Assembly: GCA_027064405.1 (NCBI GenBank)
Contig: JAMOPP010000198.1
Location: forward strand, 1 to 5,216
Direction: 5' to 3'
Source: Desulfurellales bacterium
Lineage (GTDB): Bacteria > Campylobacterota_A > Desulfurellia > Desulfurellales > Hippeaceae
Length of the DNA stretch: 5,216 bases
Below, one piece after another: positions 1 to 5,216 of the stretch. Positions within the stretch are counted from its first letter, which is position 1, and each line of letters opens with the position of its first letter. The position numbers and the translations under genes are program-made. The notes under the pieces are model-generated. The model was not told the DNA's origin, searched no databases, and saw nothing but the letters and a program-made list of their open reading frames with translations.

Positions 1-80
1 TAATATTCATTAAAGATGAGTGTGCTTTACATAATTGTGTAACAACTTAAAAACACAGGGAAAAGTAGTGAAGTTTAACA

Positions 81-503
81 ATGGAAAAAGAAGGTTTTTC
101 AACAGGCTGATTAGGTCAAACTCTAAATGTTCAAGAAGAGGAAGAATCAGAATCAGAAAATACCACATTTTTGCAAGACACAAAAGATCAAATAGTAGGC
201 TTTTGGGTTGCAATCGTAGATTCTTTTAAATCAATGTTCGGTAGTTTATCTCAAGGTGCATTTGAACTTGAATCGATTGGAGCTAATTATAAAAAGAAAA
301 TACTTAATATGATGACGCCACTGCCTTCCTACTCGTTTATGGTTTTTATGCTTCTGTTTATACCGTGCATCGTAACACTTGCTGCAATAAAACAGGAATT
401 TGGCTGGGGCTTAATGTTTTTTGAAATAGCTTTATTGATAGTGGTTCCATATATCGTTTCGGTTGTTATTTATCAAGGTGGACTGCTACTTGGATTTCAT
501 TAA
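81..503 (+). pseudogene. feoB: C-terminal fragment of FeoB-type ferrous iron permease
   Basis: FeoB is an inner-membrane, GTPase-linked Fe(II) importer, usually 600-800 residues; only its last part is here. The clearest uninterrupted stretch starts at a TTG at 171 and gives 110 residues. It carries the family signature of the second gate segment (TPL, then SFMVF, LL and PC at residues 65-66), a membrane helix at about 54-73 and another at about 80-106. The same frame is open back to 111, with an acidic linker, and reaches a KEG motif (84-92) that resembles the conserved Lys-Glu of FeoB. It is interrupted by TGA at 108-110, and further stops lie at 48, 66 and 69. No FeoB-like sequence is visible in 1-80 in any frame, so the GTPase and first gate are missing or were cut away. 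TTG171 has no Shine-Dalgarno sequence, so I treat this as a remnant. Family assignment is fairly secure; whether it is expressed is not known. Confidence 0.68.
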
Positions 504-515
504 TAAATAATTTTT

Positions 516-521
516 AGGGGG
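516..521 (+). promoter_or_regulatory. Ribosome binding site of the porin-like gene
   Basis: AGGGGG lies 4 bases before the ATG at 526 and 7 bases before the ATG at 529. The second spacing is the more usual one, so translation may start at 529 (MKKGLIS). The choice changes the protein by a single Met in the signal peptide. Confidence 0.6.
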
Positions 522-525
522 TAAT

Positions 526-1707
526 ATGATGAAAAAAGGGCTAATTTCTTTTGCGGTGTGCGCCACATTACTTGCACCAAACACTTTTGCTAAAACAGTT
601 CAGACATCTACTGATAACAGTGTTAGTTTGTATGGCGAGATTAAGTATTATGTAGGCTGGACTAAACAGACGGATTTTATGGGTAATACAGCCTATAAGA
701 GTAACTCTACTGCTCTGGCCGAGAAAGATAGTCAGAACAAGACAAAATACGATAGTTATATAGGATCAACAACCATAGGGATAGACATTGAAAATAAAGC
801 GGTGAATTTAGAAGGAAAGATTGAAGGTGATTTTAGTAATGATGGTGATGTTTTTGGTTTAACCTATGCGTATGTGCAACACAACCTGGATAATGGGTTA
901 TTTGTATTAATAGGTAAAACCGACCAGATAGGCGAAGAAAACACACTGTCAAATAACGATAATGCAGTAGCAGGATTTAATGGAACAGACCAGGTTGTGC
1001 AAGTAAGATTGGGTGGTAGTTTTGATTTAGGTAGCATTACATTTACACCAGAGATTGCACTTGAAGATATAAAAGATATATTGATAGGGAAAGATGAAAC
1101 AAACTATGTGAACAGAACGGCTTTTCCAGGGATAGGAGCTAAAATATCAATCGATTTTGAAACAGGTTTTGGAGACCCTGCAAAGGTATATGGATTTTGT
1201 GAGTTTCAGAACCTAAAAATAGTCAATAACAGCACAAATGAAGAGAAGTCAAAAACACCCTATGTTTACGGTGTTGGATTCGATCTTCCTATAGATATTG
1301 CAGAGATTCAAGCTGAATATCTGCACGGGAAGGGAACAACAAACTATGCAGGTATTGAAGCAACGGGCGATTTGCAGGTGCCCGGCGGCTATTACAACGA
1401 GGATAATGAGTTAAAAGCAAGAAAATTTGATGCTTATAATATTGAGGTAAGTATTTCGCCAACCGATATATTCAATATTTACAGCGGATATGATTATGTA
1501 AGATTTAAAAAGCATATAAGGGAAATTGGTGATAACGCTGTTAAAAATACGCAGACTGTGTTTGGGGGTATTAATCTAACTACTACAAAGTATTCAACGC
1601 TGTCTTTAGAATGGGATCATTTTAAAACAGAGTATTATCCTTCTGTGGGAGACTCAGAAACAGATTCTGCTAATCAATTGTTTTTGCTGTATGATTACGC
1701 TTTTTAA
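526..1707 (+). CDS. Outer-membrane beta-barrel porin-like protein
   Basis: A 393-residue exported protein that probably forms a diffusion channel in the outer membrane. Residues 1-22 are a clear Sec signal peptide: basic MMKK, a hydrophobic core, and a TFA cleavage site before KTVQ. The mature N-terminus (SVSLYGEIKYYVGW) has the alternating aromatic pattern of the first strand of trimeric-porin-like barrels. The rest alternates polar loops rich in Asn, Asp, Thr and Gly with short amphipathic strands. The chain ends in LLYDYAF, with the terminal Phe recognised by the BAM assembly machinery. The length is typical of 16-strand porins, but I did not model the strands. It follows the FeoB remnant by 22 bases with no visible promoter between them, and a strong terminator follows at 1733, so the two were probably one transcript. 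That placement hints at a role in iron or cation passage, which is inference only. Substrate is unknown and I do not assign a gene name. Confidence 0.85.
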   Translation: MMKKGLISFAVCATLLAPNTFAKTVQTSTDNSVSLYGEIKYYVGWTKQTDFMGNTAYKSNSTALAEKDSQNKTKYDSYIGSTTIGIDIENKAVNLEGKIEGDFSNDGDVFGLTYAYVQHNLDNGLFVLIGKTDQIGEENTLSNNDNAVAGFNGTDQVVQVRLGGSFDLGSITFTPEIALEDIKDILIGKDETNYVNRTAFPGIGAKISIDFETGFGDPAKVYGFCEFQNLKIVNNSTNEEKSKTPYVYGVGFDLPIDIAEIQAEYLHGKGTTNYAGIEATGDLQVPGGYYNEDNELKARKFDAYNIEVSISPTDIFNIYSGYDYVRFKKHIREIGDNAVKNTQTVFGGINLTTTKYSTLSLEWDHFKTEYYPSVGDSETDSANQLFLLYDYAF

Positions 1708-1732
1708 GGAAGCAGACTAATGAATCTCTTTA

Positions 1733-1764
1733 CAAACGGGGAATTATTCCCCGTTTGCTTTTTT
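1733..1764 (+). terminator. Intrinsic terminator after the porin-like gene
   Basis: A perfect 11-bp stem (1733-1743 with 1747-1757, core CGGGG/CCCCG) closes a 3-base loop and is followed after one C by six T (1759-1764). It lies 26 bases past the stop codon and ends the feoB-porin transcript. Confidence 0.93.
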
Positions 1765-1765
1765 A

Positions 1766-1808
1766 TGGAGGAATTAATGCAAAAATAGTATAACACCTCC
1801 AATTTTTT
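1766..1808 (+). terminator. Possible secondary terminator enclosing a three-codon ORF
   Basis: TGGAGG (1766-1771) is complementary to CCTCCA (1796-1801), and six T follow at 1803-1808. The 24-base loop contains ATG CAA AAA TAG at 1777-1788, placed 5 bases after the GGAGG. The stem is short for such a large loop, so it may be a weak back-up terminator, or the base pairing may be chance. Confidence 0.25.
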
Positions 1809-1860
1809 CCTAACAGATTTCTGAACATTTTTATTTCTAAATCCATTAAGATTAGAAAAA

Positions 1861-1922
1861 GCCTTCCGCCTCGAAAGCCTTGCACTTCGGAAGTGCCACC
1901 TCTAAAGGTGGAAACTTGCAGC
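1861..1922. repeat. GC-richer island of adjacent hairpins
   Basis: Two hairpins abut. One is GCACTT/AAGTGC with a CGG loop (1882-1896). The other is CCACCT/AGGTGG with a CTAA loop (1896-1911, sharing base 1896). The flanking sequence offers competing pairings: CTTCCG at 1863-1868 can pair with CGGAAG at 1888-1893, and CCGCCT at 1866-1871 can pair with AGGTGG at 1906-1911 using one G-U. TTGCA occurs on both sides of the hairpins (1880-1884 and 1916-1920). On the - strand the island lies 3' of the polyferredoxin gene and finishes in GGCTTTTTC, so it could end that transcript. The CACCT-CTAA-AGGTG hairpin also resembles end hairpins of IS200/IS605-type elements or extragenic palindromes, from memory only. 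No transposase gene is present here. Confidence 0.45.
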
Positions 1923-1991
1923 TATAAAACTATACAAGACTTAATTACCTATAAGGCTATAATTTTGTGTAATGACTTTCTATTTATAATT

Positions 1992-2993
1992 TTAAATTTC
2001 CTTAAAAAAATCCATTAAATCTTTGGAACGGGCTTTCTTTTGACTGCATAAAGGGCATATACTGCCATTATCATTGGAAAAAAATTCTTTTTTACATACG
2101 GTACAGATTTTTTTCTTTGCAGTAAAGGCTTCGTAAGGTTTTTTATTGAATAAAACAGTAGAGTGTTTTTGAAAAGAGATGGCTTGATGAGTGCACGCCC
2201 TTTGACATTCCAAACAATTGATGCATAGCGACGGATTGAAATATAATGACGCACTACGCTCTTTTTTATCTATAAAGATTGCATTTACGGGACAAATATG
2301 TTCGCATATACCGCATAAATTGCACTCATTTGAGATTGATATAAGTGCAATATCAGGATAAACAATATCCTTTTCAATTTTTCCTGATATTTCTTGTGCA
2401 AGCATAACTCTTTTTGGTTTTTCTTTTTTGCTCTTGATTACATTCAATAAATTTCTTCTTGATATCAAATCTTTTGGTATATGAACTGCACTACTTTTGT
2501 CTGTTTTTATTTTTAAGGTTGGTTTTATATTCATAGATTTTGCGAGTATGCAGGCTTTTTTTAGACTGTTTGTAAAGAATGTTATGGTTTTGGAGAATTT
2601 GCACTTTTTACAGTTACCTTTATGGATAGTGATATTTTTGCTATGCATAAACCAATTTATTAATACGCCCTCTGTAAGTCTTGATACGCAACTTATTTTT
2701 ATTTTTGAATTTGAGAATATACAGCCTATGTCAATATTTTGTTCACCTTGTGATAATTTTATTAAAGCTGTATCGTTTCTTCTTATATCGATTGCTGAAA
2801 ATTTACAAGCTGCGTAACATAAACCGCAGCGTATACACAAGGAATGTTCTATTAAAATACCTGCAGAGCTTAAACTGATAGCATTTGCTATGCACACATC
2901 CTGGCAGTCGCTACACAGACTCTTTGAGAATTTTTCTCTTATACATCGTTCTTTTATAATCTTAACAATTCCAGAATTAGAAAAATCTTCCAT
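1992..2993 (-). CDS. Polyferredoxin: two ferredoxin modules plus C-terminal zinc ribbon
   Basis: A 333-residue cytoplasmic-type iron-sulfur protein without a signal peptide or membrane segment. The N-terminal module has Cys27-x2-Cys30-x3-Cys34, with the usual first Cys replaced by Lys24 and Cys17 as a possible substitute, then a complete CxxCxxCxxxC set at 53/56/59/63. A middle domain (about 75-165) holds scattered Cys at 91, 102, 128, 131 and 148. The second module has two complete sets at 224/227/230/234, followed by Pro, and 257/260/263/267. The tail carries CxxC pairs at 297/300 and 313/316, like a zinc ribbon. Up to four [4Fe-4S] clusters suggest electron transfer between redox enzymes. 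The overall layout recalls ferredoxins encoded near formate dehydrogenase-type enzymes, but no such gene is visible here. ATG 2993 has no clear Shine-Dalgarno, and an in-frame stop just upstream excludes an earlier start. A TATTAT hexamer lies at 3025-3030 (- strand). The thioredoxin terminator separates it from the genes upstream. Confidence 0.85.
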   Translation of the reverse strand: MEDFSNSGIVKIIKERCIREKFSKSLCSDCQDVCIANAISLSSAGILIEHSLCIRCGLCYAACKFSAIDIRRNDTALIKLSQGEQNIDIGCIFSNSKIKISCVSRLTEGVLINWFMHSKNITIHKGNCKKCKFSKTITFFTNSLKKACILAKSMNIKPTLKIKTDKSSAVHIPKDLISRRNLLNVIKSKKEKPKRVMLAQEISGKIEKDIVYPDIALISISNECNLCGICEHICPVNAIFIDKKERSASLYFNPSLCINCLECQRACTHQAISFQKHSTVLFNKKPYEAFTAKKKICTVCKKEFFSNDNGSICPLCSQKKARSKDLMDFFKEI

Positions 2994-3243
2994 TACAATT
3001 GTTACTTATAAAATATTTACGGGTATAATACAAATCTTTTGAAAACTTTCTAAAATAAATATAAAAGACTAATCTGGCTTTTCCAATTGTGATAACCATA
3101 TCTTAAACCTGTTTTTTGGTTTGCAAAAATACCGATGTCAAAGGTTTATATTGCTCTTACGAACTGTTACACATAAAAATTTTACGCCGTAGATATTTTA
3201 ATATACGAATAAAGTTTTTCAAAAACTATTTCAATTTGGATAT
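2994..3243. other. Intergenic stretch without a recognisable gene
   Basis: About 250 AT-rich bases lie between the start of the polyferredoxin gene and the thioredoxin terminator. I see no reading frame of note, no RNA gene and no repeat. Short inverted repeats such as AAACC/GGTTT near 3103-3120 and GTTTT/AAAAC near 3213-3225 are within what such AT-rich sequence gives by chance. A promoter for the polyferredoxin should lie here, but only a poorly supported -10 (TATTAT, 3025-3030) can be pointed out. Confidence 0.6.
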
Positions 3244-3275
3244 AAAACAAAAACAGCCCTTAATAGAAAGGGCTG
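3244..3275 (-). terminator. Intrinsic terminator after thioredoxin
   Basis: On the - strand a perfect 8-bp stem CAGCCCTT/AAGGGCTG (3268-3275 with 3254-3261) closes a 6-base loop and runs straight into TTTTTGTTTT. It starts 10 bases past the thioredoxin stop codon. Confidence 0.93.
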
Positions 3276-3285
3276 CGAGATAAAA

Positions 3286-3642
3286 TTAATCTACTTTCAA
3301 AACTTCTTTAATTGCATTTTGAAAAGCGTCTTTAGGAAGTGCTCCAACAGCCATTTGAGGTTGCTCGTCTAAAGGAACGAATAGTATTGAAGGTATGCTC
3401 TGTATGCCAAATGCAGATGCCAACTCAGGTTCTTTCTCCGTATTAATTTTATAAAAATCAATCTTTCCGTCATATTCGGTTGATAATTCTTCAATGATAG
3501 GAGCTACCATTTTGCATGGTGCGCACCAGTCTGCATAAAAATCAATTATACACGGTTTGTCCCCTTCAAATTTCCACTTTTTGTTTTCTTCATAATTGAA
3601 GACCTTTTTTGTGAATTCTTCTTTTGTTAAATGTGTAGCCAT
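3286..3642 (-). CDS. trxA: Thioredoxin (WCAPC active site)
   Basis: A 118-residue cytoplasmic thiol-disulfide oxidoreductase of the thioredoxin family, reduced in other bacteria by thioredoxin reductase and used to keep protein thiols reduced. The active site is W39-C40-A41-P42-C43-K44, with Ala where most thioredoxins have Gly. Asp34 matches the buried acid of E. coli Trx (Asp26), Pro84 in SIPS is the cis-proline, and VGAL at 99-102 matches the conserved Gly of the last strand. It has about ten more residues at the N-terminus than E. coli Trx and an extra Cys31 just before strand DFYADW. No signal peptide is seen, so a periplasmic role is unlikely. AAGGAG (3653-3658) lies 10 bases before the ATG. 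It follows the PanE-like gene by 63 bases but has its own consensus-like promoter and a strong terminator, so it is probably expressed largely as a single gene. Confidence 0.93.
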   Translation of the reverse strand: MATHLTKEEFTKKVFNYEENKKWKFEGDKPCIIDFYADWCAPCKMVAPIIEELSTEYDGKIDFYKINTEKEPELASAFGIQSIPSILFVPLDEQPQMAVGALPKDAFQNAIKEVLKVD

Positions 3643-3673
3643 AAAAAATAAACTCCTTAAATAAAATTACAGG

Positions 3674-3703
3674 TATATATCATATTATCTATAAAATTGT
3701 CAA
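3674..3703 (-). promoter_or_regulatory. Sigma70-type promoter of the thioredoxin gene
   Basis: A perfect TTGACA (3698-3703 read on the - strand) is followed 18 bases on by TATATA (3674-3679). Transcription would start around 3667, leaving a leader of about 25 bases that holds the AAGGAG site. The -35 begins only two bases beyond the stop codon of the upstream reductase-like gene. Confidence 0.65.
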
Positions 3704-3705
3704 GT

Positions 3706-4623
3706 TTATCTTAAAAAGTATTTTGTTTTTTCTATTGTTTTTACCAGGGAATATAACATTTTATTTAAAGTAGCATCCGTGTTAAATTTTTCCGATAATT
3801 TTACTATATAACCGTTTAAAAAATCTATTTCCGTTGTTTTTCCCTTTCGCAAATCTTCACCCACGCTTGCACTCCAGCTTTCTGGTTTAAAGTTCATTAA
3901 AAAATCAAAAACGCCGTCTCCAACCTCTTCAATATCAAAGTTAAGGTCTAAATGCTTCCCCACTTGAACTATTTCATTAATTATACGCTTGGACATCCAT
4001 TGAAGGTGAACATCTTCCAAGTCTCTTGTGCCGGTTAAACTATTTATTGTGGAACCTGCGCAATAATAAATGAGTTTGCGCCATTTATCTCGCCATATAT
4101 TGTCGGAAATAACTACATTTAAACCTGATTTTTGCAGTACATCTGCGAATAATTTAACCTTTACATCAGCTTCCGGCGTCAAGCTACCGAGTGTGACACC
4201 TTTATTGACAAATTCTTCCACCGTGTTGTTATTTATGATTTTTGCTCCTATCATACTGGAGCCTGCAATGAGATTTCTGTCAGAAAATATTTCCTGTATC
4301 TTCCTCTCTGCATAAACCCCGTTTTGTATCGTGAATATTGTAGGATTTTTGTATTTTGATTTTATATCATTTAAAGCATCGTCTATATCAAAGGATTTAA
4401 CCGATAAAAATATTACATCGGGATTTATGTCTATATCATTTATGTTATCATAAATATCTATTGCATCTTTATATTCGGTTTTATTCTTAATGAATGTAAG
4501 AGAGTTTTTTCGGATTGCCTCAGCTCTTTCTTGTTTTGCAATTGCGACAACCTCTTCATTGTTATGAAGATAATGTGCAAATGATAACCCTAATGAACCT
4601 GCTCCGTATATAAGTATTTTCAT
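3706..4623 (-). CDS. 2-dehydropantoate 2-reductase (ketopantoate reductase)-like protein
   Basis: A 305-residue NADPH-dependent reductase of the PanE/ApbA family; the classical member reduces ketopantoate to pantoate for coenzyme A synthesis. The N-terminal Rossmann domain has GAGSLG at 7-12, Lys76 in the LSVKSFD strand and the QNG motif at 100-102 (Asn101). The C-terminal helical domain has KWRKL with Lys183 at the catalytic lysine position, Ser253, and Glu265 in TEIDFLNG, aligning with E. coli Lys176, Ser244 and Glu256. The two Asn that bind pantoate at Lys+4 and Lys+8 are here Tyr187 and Ser191, so the substrate may differ and I withhold the name panE. The length is normal for the family. 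AGGAGGA (4631-4637) sits 7 bases before the ATG. No pantothenate genes neighbour it; thioredoxin follows on the same strand and tRNA-Leu precedes it. Family assignment is secure; substrate is not. Confidence 0.88.
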   Translation of the reverse strand: MKILIYGAGSLGLSFAHYLHNNEEVVAIAKQERAEAIRKNSLTFIKNKTEYKDAIDIYDNINDIDINPDVIFLSVKSFDIDDALNDIKSKYKNPTIFTIQNGVYAERKIQEIFSDRNLIAGSSMIGAKIINNNTVEEFVNKGVTLGSLTPEADVKVKLFADVLQKSGLNVVISDNIWRDKWRKLIYYCAGSTINSLTGTRDLEDVHLQWMSKRIINEIVQVGKHLDLNFDIEEVGDGVFDFLMNFKPESWSASVGEDLRKGKTTEIDFLNGYIVKLSEKFNTDATLNKMLYSLVKTIEKTKYFLR

Positions 4624-4656
4624 ACAAACATCCTCCTACTTTAAAATATTGCGCAT

Positions 4657-4685
4657 ATGATACACAATCCGCCCTATTTCTTCAA
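4657..4685 (-). promoter_or_regulatory. Probable promoter of the PanE-like gene
   Basis: TTGAAG (4680-4685, - strand) is separated by 17 bases from TATCAT (4657-4662). The match is good but not perfect. Read-through from the tRNA-Leu gene upstream is also possible, because no convincing terminator lies between 4686 and 4721. Confidence 0.5.
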
Positions 4686-4721
4686 GTTATCTCATATAAA
4701 AGTGAGTTTAAAAGTAAAGAT

Positions 4722-4808
4722 TGGTGCCGGGGGCGGGACTCGAACCCGCACAGAGTCACCCCTACTGGATTTTGAGTCCAGCGCGTCTACCAATTTCACC
4801 ACCCCGGC
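4722..4808 (-). tRNA. tRNA-Leu (anticodon CAA)
   Basis: An 87-base class II tRNA read on the - strand. Acceptor arms are GCCGGGG and CCCCGGC, followed by an encoded ACCA end (4722-4725). The anticodon stem CTGGA/TCCAG encloses the loop CTCAAAA, giving anticodon CAA for UUG codons. The T arm is GCGGG-TTCGAGT-CCCGC. The long variable arm is the class II hallmark expected for leucine. Confidence 0.96.
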
Positions 4809-4823
4809 AAAAATTTAACACAG

Positions 4824-4851
4824 ATTATATATAATTTTTTTTTCAAGTCAA
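4824..4851 (-). promoter_or_regulatory. Promoter of tRNA-Leu
   Basis: TTGACT (4846-4851, - strand), a 16-base spacer containing nine A, and a perfect TATAAT (4824-4829). The predicted start near 4817 is just before the mature 5' end at 4808. This is among the strongest promoter matches in the window, as expected for a stable RNA gene. Confidence 0.8.
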
Positions 4852-4898
4852 GATTATTCAAGTTGCAACTATAAATTGTGCAGTATGTCATTTTTTTA

Positions 4899-4927
4899 TT
4901 GACTAATCGATTATGTATTAGTATATT
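4899..4927 (+). promoter_or_regulatory. Promoter of tRNA-Lys
   Basis: TTGACT (4899-4904), an exact 17-base spacer and TATATT (4922-4927), with transcription expected to start near 4934, about 6 bases before the tRNA. The spacer contains the palindrome TAATCGATTA (4904-4913). Confidence 0.8.
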
Positions 4928-4939
4928 CTCAAATGTTGT

Positions 4940-5015
4940 GGGCCGCTAGCTCAGTTGGTAGAGCAACGGACTCTTAATCCGTTGGTCGTAGGTTCGACCC
5001 CTACGCGGCTCACCA
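4940..5015 (+). tRNA. tRNA-Lys (anticodon CUU)
   Basis: A 76-base tRNA with acceptor arms GGGCCGC and GCGGCTC (one G-U pair) and an encoded ACCA end (5012-5015). The D arm is GCTC/GAGC. The anticodon stem ACGGA/TCCGT encloses CTCTTAA, giving CUU for AAG codons. The T arm is GTAGG-TTCGACC-CCTAC. A second lysine tRNA (UUU) for AAA, the codon expected to dominate in this AT-rich genome, must lie elsewhere. Confidence 0.96.
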
Positions 5016-5216
5016 CTTTCAATCCGTCTAATAATGTTCATAACTCTATCGTATTAAGATTATTTTTTTCCGTGTTGTGTTGATTCTATAATTATAAAAG
5101 GGTTTGTATCATTATTGAAACAAAGAGTTTCACACTTGATAACAGTGAATTGTTAATATTCTGATATTTGGCATAGACATATTTACCACCTCTTGAAAAT
5201 ATATAAAGGTTAAGAT
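5016..5216. other. Right-end stretch without a convincing gene
   Basis: These 200 AT-rich bases show no reading frame of useful length. A run of seven T near 5064-5070 could end the tRNA-Lys transcript, but no strong stem precedes it. A small hairpin TGAAAC/GTTTCA sits at 5116-5132. A ribosome-binding-site-like AGAGGTGG on the - strand (5186-5193) precedes a 16-codon frame (5130-5180), which is too short to call. Confidence 0.55.

Noticed and set aside
108..150. Bacterial SECIS element after the TGA at 108
   Set aside because: Only a 4-bp stem (CTCT/AGAG) with an A-starting loop is present, and other stops lie just upstream in the same frame.
10..229. Overlapping 64- and 67-codon frames on both strands at the left end
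   Set aside because: They lie out of frame with the FeoB remnant, have no ribosome binding site and show no recognisable protein features; they look like shadows.
1861..1922. CRISPR repeat or known riboswitch
   Set aside because: The unit occurs once with no spacers, and it matches no riboswitch core I recognise; it is also not upstream of a gene in the sense direction.
2015..2878. Frames of 65-106 codons on both strands overlapping the polyferredoxin gene
   Set aside because: The Cys-motif protein on the - strand explains the region; the others are low-complexity Phe/Leu/Ile-rich shadows.
3000..3030. Plus-strand promoter with TATAAT at 3024-3029
   Set aside because: No acceptable -35 lies at 16-18 bases, and no + strand gene follows.
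4070..4315. 81-codon + strand frame inside the PanE-like gene
   Set aside because: It is antisense to a well-supported family member and has no ribosome binding site or domain features.

Overview
The window is AT-rich DNA from what looks like an anaerobic or microaerophilic Gram-negative bacterium. The Gram-negative call rests on the outer-membrane porin-like protein, which has a signal peptide and a C-terminal Phe. The anaerobic lean rests on a FeoB-type ferrous iron permease remnant and a four-cluster polyferredoxin. Composition and protein style would fit Deferribacterota or Desulfurella/Hippea-like lineages, but this is an impression and not a demonstrated assignment.

Left part (1-1765, + strand): the C-terminal end of a FeoB-type permease, whose reading frame is broken or truncated upstream, is followed 22 bases later by a complete 393-residue outer-membrane beta-barrel protein. 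A strong intrinsic terminator follows. Then come about 230 non-coding bases holding a possible second terminator and a GC-richer island of adjacent hairpins (1861-1922), the least explained structure in the window.

Middle (1992-4623, - strand): three genes read right to left in the order 2-dehydropantoate 2-reductase-like protein, thioredoxin (WCAPC active site, own sigma70-type promoter, strong terminator) and then, after about 250 bases without a gene, a polyferredoxin with a C-terminal zinc-ribbon-like tail. The reductase-like protein keeps the NADPH fold and the catalytic Lys/Glu positions but lacks two substrate-binding Asn residues. The polyferredoxin is probably transcribed separately, since the thioredoxin terminator lies between them.

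Right part (4640-5216): tRNA-Leu(CAA) on the - strand and tRNA-Lys(CUU) on the + strand are divergent. Each has a near-consensus promoter in the 131 bases between them, and both encode their CCA ends. The last 200 bases hold no convincing gene.

Most of the window is ordinary housekeeping and accessory sequence. I see no clear new system. The points most worth a second look are the hairpin island, the broken feoB reading frame next to a porin, the unusual polyferredoxin and the altered active site of the PanE-like protein.
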